A DNA stretch of 22,600 nucleotides from JACOVP01 sp035289145. Lineage in GTDB: Archaea > Nanobdellota > Nanobdellia > SCGC-AAA011-G17 > UBA489. A model generated the notes under the pieces. That model searched no databases, had not been told where the DNA came from, and saw only the letters and a program-made list of their open reading frames with translations. Positions 1 through 7,153 of this stretch are shown one piece after another (the first letter of the stretch is position 1; every line of letters begins with the position of its first letter). A program made the position numbers and the translations under genes. The stretch spans positions 1 to 22,600 of the forward strand of contig DATDXZ010000035.1 of assembly GCA_035289145.1 (NCBI GenBank). The letters are read 5' to 3'.

Positions 1-233
1 GAGCAAAGATATGCTCCTGCTGCTTCTGCTTTTTGAAGATATGCAGGTTCTCCAAAACGGGAATAGAGCTGCAGATATCCCTTGATAATGCCATAATAAT
101 GAAAGGTATGAGGTAAGCGATGTCTATTTTCTACGCCCCAAATGGGATGATTCGCATTGTCTAGGTATTCGCCAGTGGTTGTCTCATGCGCTTCTATCCA
201 AGATAAAAGCTTGAAGGTTGGCTTTTCAAACAT
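1..233 (-). CDS. Alpha/alpha-toroid protein, N-terminal part (runs off left edge)
   Basis: The minus strand is open from an ATG at 233 to the window edge, giving 77 codons that begin MFEKPTFKLLSWIEAHETTT. The sequence aligns by eye with the first 80 residues of the protein at 16350-17684: FKLLSWI versus SKFLSWL, then IIKGYLQLYSRFGEPAYLQKA versus LIAGFLQLYEKTGKEEYLQQA. It is therefore a paralogue of that (alpha/alpha)-barrel-like protein. A TATA-like TTTAAA lies at 258-263, 25-30 bases upstream of the ATG, which supports a leaderless start at 233. The frame on the other strand that would begin with TTG at 157 lies across this gene and is a false extension of the glycosyltransferase gene. Function is unknown. 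Helical-hairpin toroids include glycoside hydrolases, sugar epimerases and terpene-cyclase-like folds, and I cannot choose among them. Confidence 0.75.
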   Translation of the reverse strand, partial: MFEKPTFKLLSWIEAHETTTGEYLDNANHPIWGVENRHRLPHTFHYYGIIKGYLQLYSRFGEPAYLQKAEAAGAYLC

Positions 234-255
234 TGACAAAAAAGGTTTAGAAATG

Positions 256-265
256 CATTTAAAGC
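256..265. promoter_or_regulatory. Single TATA box apparently shared by two divergent leaderless genes
   Basis: The only good TATA-like element between the ATG at 233 (minus) and the ATG at 286 (plus) is the palindromic TTTAAA at 258-263. Its centre is about 25 bases from the plus start and about 27 bases from the minus start, the normal archaeal spacing for leaderless transcripts in both directions. No second box is visible in the 52-base gap. Confidence 0.6.
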
Positions 266-285
266 TTTCTAGGCCTCTAAAACAA

Positions 286-1443
286 ATGAAACTCATATAC
301 CTTGCTATTGATGTAGACTATCCTGGATTTCACGGAGGATCGACCCATGTAGGGGAAGCTACAGATTCTCTGGTGAAAATGTGTGACACTGTCTATTTGG
401 TCTGCAAATGGCGTGCTGGTCAAAAACTGTTAGAGAAAAAACAGAATAAAATAATCATAAGAGTTCCATCAATCAATATTCCTGTCCTAAGGATGATCTT
501 ATATTTCCTAAGCTCGTGGATGATTGCAGTATTTCTGATCTTAAGCAAGCAAGTTGATGTGGTATATGAAAGAGCTAGAATCTTTGGCGGCGGTGGAATT
601 CTTGCAGGGCATCTCTTGAACAGAAAAACTATTTATGAAATTATAGAGCCCTACATCATAATTCCAGTAATACAAGGAACGATCAAAAAAAATTCATGGG
701 TAGAAAGAGAGATGGTGGGATGGCACAAGTATATAGGAGCAAGAGCATCGCGAGTAACGACAACGCACAAATCAGCAATAGATGGAATAAATCCAAATAA
801 AGTGTTGTTTATTCACACAGGAGCAAATCCTGAAAAGTTTAAACCTATGAATGCAGATGATATAAGAAAAAAATATGCGTTAACTAGGGAAAAGACATTG
901 CTCTATATTGGAAGTTTCACAGAATGGCATGCATGTGAAGCTATGATCAAAGCGACGGCACAGATGGTTAAGAAAGATAAAAAGGTAAAGTTAATGATGA
1001 TTGGTCATGGGCAGCAGTATAACTTAAGTATTCGTTTGGCAGAAAGATTAGGAGTCTTGGGAAATGTCATCTTCGTAGGAAAAATATCCATGGAGCAAGT
1101 GCCTAAGTATATCAATGCTGCAGATGTCTGCTTCGCTTTGTTCGATCGTCGCTATCCGCCGTTCAAAAAATTAGGATATTATTATTCTCCCATCAAGATT
1201 CATGAGTACAAAGCCTGTGCTAAGGCCATTATCGCTAGCCGTTATCCGCAAATCAAGGAATTAGTCAAACAAAATGTGAACGGTCTTCTGGTCGATGAGA
1301 CCAAAGTCGATGAAGTAACAAAAGCAGTCAAGATATTATTGCGAAATCCTAAGCTTGCACAGAAGATGGGAAAGAAGAACAGGGAAGAAGTTGAAAAAAT
1401 ATATAATTGGGATTATTTTAACGAAAAAATCTTAGAAAATTAA
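286..1443 (+). CDS. GT4-family (GT-B fold) glycosyltransferase
   Basis: This is a retaining GT-B glycosyltransferase of about 385 residues, probably cytoplasmic or bound to the inner membrane face, adding a sugar to a lipid-linked glycan. The C-terminal half is a typical Glycos_transf_1 domain: a TLLYIGSF strand, a VKLMMIGHG strand, the NVIFVGKIS block, NAADVCFAL, then SPIKIHEYKACAKAIIAS, which corresponds to the usual SPIK-x-xEYMA-x-GKP donor-binding region. The start at 286 (MKLIYLAIDVDYPG) is chosen because a TATA-like box sits 22-29 bases upstream. The longer TTG frame from 157 adds 43 residues that lie across the divergent gene. The stop overlaps the convergent gmd gene by the four bases TTAA. 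The first two thirds are AT-rich with AGA arginines, while the last third uses CGT and CGC more. Donor and acceptor are not predictable. Confidence 0.85.
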   Translation: MKLIYLAIDVDYPGFHGGSTHVGEATDSLVKMCDTVYLVCKWRAGQKLLEKKQNKIIIRVPSINIPVLRMILYFLSSWMIAVFLILSKQVDVVYERARIFGGGGILAGHLLNRKTIYEIIEPYIIIPVIQGTIKKNSWVEREMVGWHKYIGARASRVTTTHKSAIDGINPNKVLFIHTGANPEKFKPMNADDIRKKYALTREKTLLYIGSFTEWHACEAMIKATAQMVKKDKKVKLMMIGHGQQYNLSIRLAERLGVLGNVIFVGKISMEQVPKYINAADVCFALFDRRYPPFKKLGYYYSPIKIHEYKACAKAIIASRYPQIKELVKQNVNGLLVDETKVDEVTKAVKILLRNPKLAQKMGKKNREEVEKIYNWDYFNEKILEN

Positions 1444-2492
1444 TGATTACCAGACTCTTTTTTTAAGTCATTCTCAACCATCATCTTAATAAGTTCTTTT
1501 AAGGAAACTTCAGTTTTCCAATTAAGCTCTTTTTTAGCTTTGCTGGAGTCTCCTAAAAGTTCATGAATTTCTGCTGGTCGATAGAAACGAGGGTGTTGTA
1601 CAACAAATATTTCTCCTTTCTTCTGTTCAAGTTTTTGAACTTCTGCATCAGCTTCTTTTTCTGAAAGTTTAGAAAGGTCTATAAGCTTATAAGAAACGCC
1701 TGCTGCTTGAAACGCTAAGTCTATAAATTCCTTGATGGTATGATTTTCTCCAGTAGCTATGACATAATCTTGTGGGTTATTTTGTTGGAGCATGAGCCAC
1801 ATAGCCTTGACATAATCGCCTGCAAATCCCCAATCGCGTTTAGCAGAAAGGTTTCCTAAAATCAAAACATTTGTCTTTCCGTATTTAATGCGAGCTACAG
1901 CACTGGTAATCTTTCGAGTAACAAATTCATATCCTCGTCTAGGCGATTCATGGTTAAAAAGAATACCAGAGCAAGCAAAAATGTCATAAGATTCACGATA
2001 ATTTCTAGTAAGTTCATATCCAGCAACTTTACTTACACCATAGGGTGAACGAGGATGGAATCGTGTAGTTTCTTTTTGTGGAGATTCTTCTGTCACACCA
2101 AACATCTCCGATGTCGCTGCAAAATAAAATTTACATTTAGGTGCTCGACTATGAATCGCAGAAAGAATATGGTGGGTACCACCAACATTAGTGTCCATAG
2201 TAGAAAAGCTATCTTGAAAAGATTCATGAACGAAACTTTGGGCGGCTAAGTGATAACATTCGTCAGGTTTAACCTTTTCAACAATCTCAAAAATACGAGG
2301 AAAACTCTCAATATCTCCAGGGTGAAGGATTAATTTATTGCGAAGATGATAAATGCGTCCTAAGCGATGCATAGGATCTTCCAATGCTGCACGACGGACA
2401 ATGCCATGAACTTCATAGCCTTTGTCTAGGAGAAATTCTGCTAGATAAGAGCCATCCTGTCCAGTTATACCGGTAATTAATGCCTTTTTCAT
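1440..2492 (-). CDS. gmd: GDP-mannose 4,6-dehydratase
   Basis: Converts GDP-D-mannose to GDP-4-keto-6-deoxy-D-mannose, the precursor of GDP-fucose, GDP-rhamnose, GDP-6-deoxytalose and GDP-perosamine. The 350-residue length is normal for the family. Visible signatures are the NADP-binding TGITGQDG loop (residues 7-14), the ATSEMFG active-site strand (about 126-132), the catalytic YGVSK (Y151, K155), LFNHESPRRG (about 178-187), RDWGFAGDYV (219-228) and RPAEIHELLGD near the C-terminus, all specific to GMD. The ATG at 2492 has a TATA-like box at 2516-2523. The gene converges on the GT4 gene. No GDP-fucose synthase sits next to it. One of the window's other SDR proteins, or a gene outside the window, would have to finish the deoxysugar. 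Confidence 0.96.
   Translation of the reverse strand: MKKALITGITGQDGSYLAEFLLDKGYEVHGIVRRAALEDPMHRLGRIYHLRNKLILHPGDIESFPRIFEIVEKVKPDECYHLAAQSFVHESFQDSFSTMDTNVGGTHHILSAIHSRAPKCKFYFAATSEMFGVTEESPQKETTRFHPRSPYGVSKVAGYELTRNYRESYDIFACSGILFNHESPRRGYEFVTRKITSAVARIKYGKTNVLILGNLSAKRDWGFAGDYVKAMWLMLQQNNPQDYVIATGENHTIKEFIDLAFQAAGVSYKLIDLSKLSEKEADAEVQKLEQKKGEIFVVQHPRFYRPAEIHELLGDSSKAKKELNWKTEVSLKELIKMMVENDLKKESGNH
1458..1464 (+). terminator. Poly-T terminator for the GT4 gene
   Basis: A run of seven T starts 15 bases after the GT4 stop codon, inside the end of the convergent gmd gene. Archaeal intrinsic termination uses U-rich tracts, so this is a reasonable stop site. A chance homopolymer is possible in AT-rich DNA. 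Confidence 0.35.
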
Positions 2493-2515
2493 AAGAATTT
2501 AGGTCTTAATATGCC

Positions 2516-2523
2516 TTTTAAAA
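2516..2523 (-). promoter_or_regulatory. TATA box for gmd
   Basis: TTTTAAAA lies 24-31 bases upstream of the gmd ATG on the minus strand. This spacing fits a leaderless transcript that starts at the ATG. Confidence 0.6.
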
Positions 2524-2535
2524 CTATCGTTAGGC

Positions 2536-2544
2536 TTTTAAAAA
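2536..2544 (+). promoter_or_regulatory. TATA box for the GT39-like gene
   Basis: TTTTAAAAA lies 21-29 bases before the ATG at 2565. It argues that translation starts there and not at the ATG at 2511, which lies upstream of the box and inside the divergent gmd promoter. Confidence 0.6.
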
Positions 2545-2564
2545 GAGGGATAGACGGGAGCTGT

Positions 2565-4064
2565 ATGGACAGCAAAAAACAGAGAAAATGGATACAGTGG
2601 ATGTTAATTATAATTATAGTTGGGGCAATAGGAGTTCGATTGCCATTTCTCGACCTCTATCGCTTCGAACATGAGATGGTTCGAGACATACATCACAGCG
2701 AACGTATTCTTCAAGGAGAATTTTTGCTTCGTGGAGTATATGGAAATGTAGATGAAGATTCTTCGCAGCAAAGTTTTGGTCCATTAATGTACTACATGAT
2801 CGCAGGTTCACTCTTGCTAGCACCGAGTAAGTATTGGTATCCGTTAATGCCGAGTATTTTAGTGATGATATTAAATCTCATAGCTGTATGGTTATGCTAC
2901 CGTTTTGGAAAAGAATTTTTCAATGAGTTTGTTGGTTTAAGTGCGGCAGCGTTATTTGCTTTCAGCCCTTGGTTTGTTTTACACGTGTCTTCATATGCTA
3001 GCAATCCAAATTATTTACCTCCATTTATTATGGCTTTTGTATATTTCCTTGCAAAAGTCATTGTCAAACGAGAAGATAAATTTCTCTTACCAAGTTTCAT
3101 TGCACTAGCATTAGCAACACAGCTACATTTGTCTTCTTTGATGCTGTTTCCATTTTTATTAGCTACTTTACTCATGTGGAGAAGAGATTTGTTCAAGAAA
3201 AAAGTGTTCTATAAGGCAATAGGCATTACCGCACTTCTCTATATTCCGTATGTCTTATACATTATTAAAACAAATTCATGGAGTAGTCTATTTGCATTCG
3301 CCGCCGCTCGCTATCCAAGTGCGTTCGTTACAGTGTTTATGGAATCAATAGGAATCCCAATATTGTACATAACTCCAAAATTAACCCCTTATTTATTAGG
3401 AAATGTTAGTGTCCTCCCCAAGTTTGTTAATGGAGTAACTACCTTAATGATGATTGGAGTAATAGTTTTAGGAATATTTATGATTAGAAATAGAAACTAC
3501 GAAAAAAGAGAATTATTGTTATTACTGTGGTTAATAGTGCCAATATTATTCTATGTTGTAATAGGAAAAAATGTAAGTCCTCATTTTTTTATTATTCTTT
3601 TGCCAGTGCAATTTTTAATTTTAGCTATTGCTTTAAATAAAATTTCAGAGAGATACAAAAAAACAACAATAAGTGTCATCGTGATGATAATTATAAGTTA
3701 TCTCATATTTATTCTGCAATTCTATGCCGTGATAGATGAAAACGGTGGAACAGACAGTCTCTTCGGTGTTCCATACAAATATCGTGTGCAAGTAATTCAG
3801 GAAATTGCAAAAGAGACTACCACGCCAACAATTATCTATTACGGAGATAACAAGCGAAACATGAATTGGTTGTTTTCACACTTTGGTATCACACCAACAT
3901 ATAAGTATGTTCAATCATTAGATGAATTCAAGGAAGGTTATCTTATCTTTGATGAGTATGATTTCTACTCCTATAGCGATAAAGCAGTATCTCAAGAAGA
4001 AAAAGAAAAAGTTAAAAACGAGCCAGGAACAACAATCAAACACATTAAAGTACTCCGCCGATGA
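2565..4064 (+). CDS. GT39/PMT-like (GT-C) membrane glycosyltransferase
   Basis: An integral membrane protein of about 499 residues that probably transfers a sugar from a dolichyl-phosphate donor on the outer face of the membrane. After a basic N-terminus there is a first membrane segment (about residues 13-30), then an acidic first outer loop FEHEMVRD (about 34-41). This corresponds to the catalytic acidic motif of GT-C enzymes of the ArnT/PMT type. It is followed by GPLMYY and some nine more hydrophobic segments. A soluble C-terminal domain of about 90 residues follows. The start at 2565 rests on the TATA box at 2536-2544. The stop overlaps the next gene, a dolichol-phosphate mannose synthase, by ATGA. 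This pairing suggests that the synthase makes the donor this enzyme uses (inference). Substrate and acceptor are unknown. Confidence 0.8.
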   Translation: MDSKKQRKWIQWMLIIIIVGAIGVRLPFLDLYRFEHEMVRDIHHSERILQGEFLLRGVYGNVDEDSSQQSFGPLMYYMIAGSLLLAPSKYWYPLMPSILVMILNLIAVWLCYRFGKEFFNEFVGLSAAALFAFSPWFVLHVSSYASNPNYLPPFIMAFVYFLAKVIVKREDKFLLPSFIALALATQLHLSSLMLFPFLLATLLMWRRDLFKKKVFYKAIGITALLYIPYVLYIIKTNSWSSLFAFAAARYPSAFVTVFMESIGIPILYITPKLTPYLLGNVSVLPKFVNGVTTLMMIGVIVLGIFMIRNRNYEKRELLLLLWLIVPILFYVVIGKNVSPHFFIILLPVQFLILAIALNKISERYKKTTISVIVMIIISYLIFILQFYAVIDENGGTDSLFGVPYKYRVQVIQEIAKETTTPTIIYYGDNKRNMNWLFSHFGITPTYKYVQSLDEFKEGYLIFDEYDFYSYSDKAVSQEEKEKVKNEPGTTIKHIKVLRR

Positions 4065-4777
4065 AAACAGTAATGGTTATCCCAACATTCAAGGAAAAAG
4101 AAAATATTAGAGAGATAATTACACAGCTACTTGATTTAAAACAGAAAAATCTGCATATTTTAGTCGTTGATGATAATAGCCCTGATGGAACTGCAGACAT
4201 TGTAAGGTCCATGGCAAAGAAAAATAAAAATGTGCATCTCTTATTCAGACTAAATGGTGAGGGAAGAGGAAGTGCTTGTATTGACGGATATAAGAAAGCT
4301 ATAGAAATGGGTGCTGATGTCATTGGTGAGATGGACGCAGATATTTCCCACCACCCAGAAGAATTGTATAGACTGCAAGAAGCAATCAAAAATGCAGACG
4401 TTGTGCTAGGCTCACGACTAGTAAAAGGTGGAAAGGATGAAGATAGAACATTCTTCAGGAGATTATTAACTAAATCTGCTTGCCTTTATACACGAACGTT
4501 ATTAGGTATAAAAATTAAAGATTGCAATTCTGGTTATCGTCTTTACCAGCGAAAAGTCATCAAGCAAATTGATTGGAGTAAAATGAGAGCAACTCATCAT
4601 AATCACGTGCAAGAAACATTGTATAAGATGTGTTTGCAAGGATTCAAAGTAGTAGAAGTACCTATCACCTTCTCTGAAAGAAAAAAAGGAAAGTCAAAAG
4701 TAAATATGAAGTTCTTGCTAAAGGGGTTGTTGACGGTAGCAAAATTGCGTTGGAGATATATGGTTGGTCAATTTTAG
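4061..4777 (+). CDS. Polyprenol (dolichol) monophosphate mannose synthase, DPM1-like GT2
   Basis: Makes polyprenyl-phosphate-mannose, or a related hexose donor, from a nucleotide sugar and polyprenyl phosphate at the cytoplasmic face. The 238 residues form one GT2 domain with the family pattern: VIPTFKEKENI at the N-terminus, VVDDNSPDGT (35-44), the characteristic MDADISHHPE metal-binding segment (91-100), CNSGYRLYQR and a FSERKKGKSK segment near the C-terminus. There is no C-terminal transmembrane anchor, as in the short DPM1 class. Translation is coupled to the upstream membrane transferase by an ATGA overlap. The last 60 bases overlap the convergent methyltransferase gene. Mannose is the best guess because gmd nearby also draws on GDP-mannose, but glucose cannot be excluded from sequence alone. 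Confidence 0.88.
   Translation: MKTVMVIPTFKEKENIREIITQLLDLKQKNLHILVVDDNSPDGTADIVRSMAKKNKNVHLLFRLNGEGRGSACIDGYKKAIEMGADVIGEMDADISHHPEELYRLQEAIKNADVVLGSRLVKGGKDEDRTFFRRLLTKSACLYTRTLLGIKIKDCNSGYRLYQRKVIKQIDWSKMRATHHNHVQETLYKMCLQGFKVVEVPITFSERKKGKSKVNMKFLLKGLLTVAKLRWRYMVGQF
4681..4687 (-). terminator. Poly-T terminator for the methyltransferase gene
   Basis: On the minus strand a run of seven T lies about 31-37 bases past the methyltransferase stop, inside the convergent DPM1-like gene. It is a plausible archaeal U-tract terminator. Confidence 0.3.
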
Positions 4778-5599
4778 ATCTTTTCTGCATCTCAATGCTA
4801 TCCCAGTCGAAGAGCAAGGAATAAGCTTGTCCAAAAAAGTGAAGGGATAGAGTAAAAAGAAGAAAACTGAGGCATATCTATGGACAAAATTGAAGGTGTG
4901 ATGTAATTCCACAGCCAAAGCGCCGAAAAACTTGTATTCTTTCTTGGCTTGTTCAATCACAAAGCCATGATTGTCACAAAGTCGCTTCCAGTCGTCATAA
5001 GTATATTCTCTGAGATGCCCTTTCAGCTGCATCATCTTCTCTTTGTAGATATCTTTCTCATTCCAGACAGGCAGTCGTCCTAAAAATGTGTGGTCTTTGA
5101 ACCATCTGAAGAAAGGTTTGAACTTTCCCTCATGAAATTTCGTGCTCGGCGTGGAGGCGACAAAGACTCCGCCTAGTTTCAAGACGCGTCGCATCTCTTG
5201 CATGACTTTGTCTTCTTCTTTGATGTGTTCGATGACATCTGCAATCACAATCGCGTCAAAAGTATTCGCTTTGAAAGGTAGTTTTCTTGCATCGCCTTTG
5301 GTAAACTGAAACTGATAGCCAGCTTTCTGGAAAATAGTATGCAGTCTGTCGATGTCTTTGGTAGTTATGCCGATTAAAGGATCTGTGCTCGAGACAGCAT
5401 AGCCTCGTTTTCGAAGTTCAAAAGAGAAAAAGCCACTACCAGAGCCAATTTCTAAAACTTTGGCATCTTTAGGGAAGTTGACAAGCTTGAAAACAGCGTT
5501 CCCTCGTATTCTCGTGCCGACATGAGGGTAGCCGATCACGCGAAAAACAAAATTCTTCATCCAGGAGTCGCTGTAATGGGGTCTGCTGAACAATACCAT
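4718..5599 (-). CDS. Class I SAM-dependent methyltransferase
   Basis: A 293-residue Methyltransf_11/25-type protein. The SAM-binding motif I is VLEIGSGSG (48-56), motif II has the acidic STDP (71-74), GDARKLPF (102-109) follows, and motif IV is DAIVIADVIEHI (115-126), then VLKLGGVFVASTP. A hydrophobic stretch at about 241-260 could be a membrane anchor. In this glycan locus it probably methylates a sugar or a lipid-linked intermediate (inference). The ATG at 5599 has TTTAAA 24-29 bases upstream, so a leaderless start is likely. The last 20 or so residues lie over the end of the convergent DPM1-like gene, an unusually long 60-base overlap for this window. The polar tail after the hydrophobic stretch may have been gained through loss of an earlier stop. 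Confidence 0.85.
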   Translation of the reverse strand: MVLFSRPHYSDSWMKNFVFRVIGYPHVGTRIRGNAVFKLVNFPKDAKVLEIGSGSGFFSFELRKRGYAVSSTDPLIGITTKDIDRLHTIFQKAGYQFQFTKGDARKLPFKANTFDAIVIADVIEHIKEEDKVMQEMRRVLKLGGVFVASTPSTKFHEGKFKPFFRWFKDHTFLGRLPVWNEKDIYKEKMMQLKGHLREYTYDDWKRLCDNHGFVIEQAKKEYKFFGALAVELHHTFNFVHRYASVFFFLLYPFTFLDKLIPCSSTGIALRCRKDLKLTNHISPTQFCYRQQPL

Positions 5600-5622
5600 G
5601 AGAACACGAAAAAAGGATCTGA

Positions 5623-5628
5623 TTTAAA
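5623..5628 (-). promoter_or_regulatory. TATA box for the methyltransferase gene
   Basis: TTTAAA lies 24-29 bases upstream of the methyltransferase ATG at 5599, the spacing expected for a leaderless archaeal mRNA. Confidence 0.6.
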
Positions 5629-5652
5629 CCTTTCCATGGAGAAACTGATAAA

Positions 5653-5660
5653 TTTATAAA
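5653..5660 (+). promoter_or_regulatory. TATA box for the DUF4346-like gene
   Basis: TTTATAAA lies 23-30 bases upstream of the ATG at 5683. Here two separate TATA boxes serve a divergent pair, unlike the shared box at 256-265. Confidence 0.65.
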
Positions 5661-5682
5661 CGAAAAATAACGTCAAAAAAAG

Positions 5683-6066
5683 ATGGCAGACAAGGAAGTC
5701 GCAGGCATGTTCACACCCATCAAGATTGTAGATGGTCGTGAAGTCATCCAGGCAGATCAAAAGTACGTCAAATGGGAGCAGGATCCTCTAGGCTATTTCC
5801 TAATCAAGGTAGATAAGAAAGACAATGTCATCCGTGCTGGCTTCTGTAACAACGACAATAAGATGGTCAAAGAATTCATAGGCAAGACTGCAGAAGACAT
5901 CTATCACACTATGTTAGCGCATAAAGTAATTTCAGTATTAGCCCACGCATGCAATATTGGCCGTGAATTGGCAAAGGCAGAAGTAGCTTTGGAATATGAC
6001 TTAGAGTATGTGCAGGACGATAAGCTGGTCATAGGCAAGAAAAAAGAGGTAAAATCCGAGCTATAA
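5683..6066 (+). CDS. Stand-alone DUF4346-like small protein
   Basis: A soluble 127-residue protein. DPLGYFLIKV (34-43), a GKTAEDIYHTML segment (67-78), LAHACNIGRELAKAEVAL (86-103) and the closing LEYVQDDKL (107-115) match my memory of DUF4346. In other archaea I recall that domain attached to dihydropteroate-synthase-like or MtrA-like proteins; that association is from memory. The function of the free-standing form is not known to me. It is the only gene here with no obvious glycan role. Its base composition is balanced, with ordinary codon use, and it has a strong leaderless promoter, so it looks like a core chromosomal gene beside the glycan genes. The next gene has its own promoter, so an operon link is unlikely. 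Confidence 0.6.
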   Translation: MADKEVAGMFTPIKIVDGREVIQADQKYVKWEQDPLGYFLIKVDKKDNVIRAGFCNNDNKMVKEFIGKTAEDIYHTMLAHKVISVLAHACNIGRELAKAEVALEYDLEYVQDDKLVIGKKKEVKSEL

Positions 6067-6104
6067 TTATTGTCCTTAAGTAAGGAAGAATCTACAGAGA
6101 AAAC

Positions 6105-6111
6105 TTTAAAA
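6105..6111 (+). promoter_or_regulatory. TATA box for the SDR gene at 6135
   Basis: TTTAAAA lies 24-30 bases upstream of the ATG at 6135, consistent with a leaderless transcript. Confidence 0.55.
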
Positions 6112-6134
6112 GAAGACTAGGGAAAGGTTGAGAC

Positions 6135-7112
6135 ATGACAATTCTTGTAACAGGAGCGCCGGGATGGTTAGGCAATCGCTTAGTGGAAGGTCTCATCAAG
6201 GAAGGCAAGAAAGTGCGTTGTTTGGTGCTTCCAGGATTCAACACTGATCCATTGAAGAAAATAGGTGCAGAAATAACCTATGGAGACGTTACCAAGAAGG
6301 AAACCTTGCTAAGTGCTTGTGAAGGAATAACTTCAGTCATTCATGCTGCAGGAATTATTCATCCAAAGAAAGTAAAAGACTTCAAGCGCATCAACACAGA
6401 CGGAACTAGTAATTTGCTAGAAGCAGCTGTTGCAAAAAAAGTAAAAAAATTTGTCTATGTTAGCAGTAACTCTGCGCAAGGTTGCAATAAATATCGCTCG
6501 CAATTGATGAAAGAAGATCAGCCGGAGCATCCTGAAAAAGGATATGGAAAAAGCAAGTTGGCAGCTGAAAAAGTAGTCAAGGAGTATCAGCAGCGTGGTT
6601 TAATTCAGACTGTGATTGTTCGTCCTTGTTGGTTCTATGGTCCTGGTCAGCCAGATCGCATGACAAAACTCATGAACATGATCAAGAGTGGTCGTCCATT
6701 GATCTTCGGCGATGGAAAAAACTTAAGAAGTATGACATATATTGATAATCTAGTCCAGGGAGTGATGCTTGCAGAAAGCAAAAAGATCGCTAATGGCAAA
6801 ACATACTGGATCGCAGACAAGCAGGCCTATTCAACCATTGAAATCTACCGAGAAATTGCCCGTCAGTTGGGAGTTGAATTGCGTCCGAAACATGTGCCAA
6901 AGATAGTCTCCTGGTGTTTCGAGATTGCAGATGATATATTCCAGTTTGTAGGCATTTACAACATCAATTTCCACGTTGCTGGAGAAATGGTCAAGGATAT
7001 TGCCTGTGATATTGCTAGAGCTGAACAAGAGCTTGGCTATAAGCCTACGGTCGCGCTCGCGCAAGGAATGAAGAATTCTATAGAGTGGGCTAAGAAGCAA
7101 GGACGCTTATAA
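6135..7112 (+). CDS. NAD(P)-dependent epimerase/dehydratase (extended SDR)
   Basis: A 325-residue extended short-chain dehydrogenase that acts on a nucleotide sugar. The Rossmann loop is TGAPGWLG (6-13), the active-site strand is VSSNSAQG (109-116), and the catalytic pair is in YGKSKLAAE (Y137, K141). RPCWFYGPGQ and a FGDGKNLRSMTYIDNL substrate-lid region follow. The fold and motifs are sure. The reaction (epimerase, dehydratase or 4-reductase) is not, and a role in finishing the GMD product is possible but unproven. It shares its organisation and the YGKSKLAAE block with the SDR at 10785-11801. Both lie on either side of the AT-rich block at 7113-10742. Confidence 0.85.
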   Translation: MTILVTGAPGWLGNRLVEGLIKEGKKVRCLVLPGFNTDPLKKIGAEITYGDVTKKETLLSACEGITSVIHAAGIIHPKKVKDFKRINTDGTSNLLEAAVAKKVKKFVYVSSNSAQGCNKYRSQLMKEDQPEHPEKGYGKSKLAAEKVVKEYQQRGLIQTVIVRPCWFYGPGQPDRMTKLMNMIKSGRPLIFGDGKNLRSMTYIDNLVQGVMLAESKKIANGKTYWIADKQAYSTIEIYREIARQLGVELRPKHVPKIVSWCFEIADDIFQFVGIYNINFHVAGEMVKDIACDIARAEQELGYKPTVALAQGMKNSIEWAKKQGRL

Positions 7113-7153
7113 ATGAATTCAGTAGCTAATTCTGTAGATAAAAGTTTAAAAAA

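Noticed and set aside
157..285. N-terminal extension of the GT4 gene beginning at TTG 157
   Set aside because: It lies on top of the divergent toroid gene and upstream of the TATA box at 256-265, and it shows no glycosyltransferase motif.
2055..2249. Plus-strand frame inside gmd
   Set aside because: It is a shadow of the well-supported gmd gene, with no promoter and no protein-like pattern.
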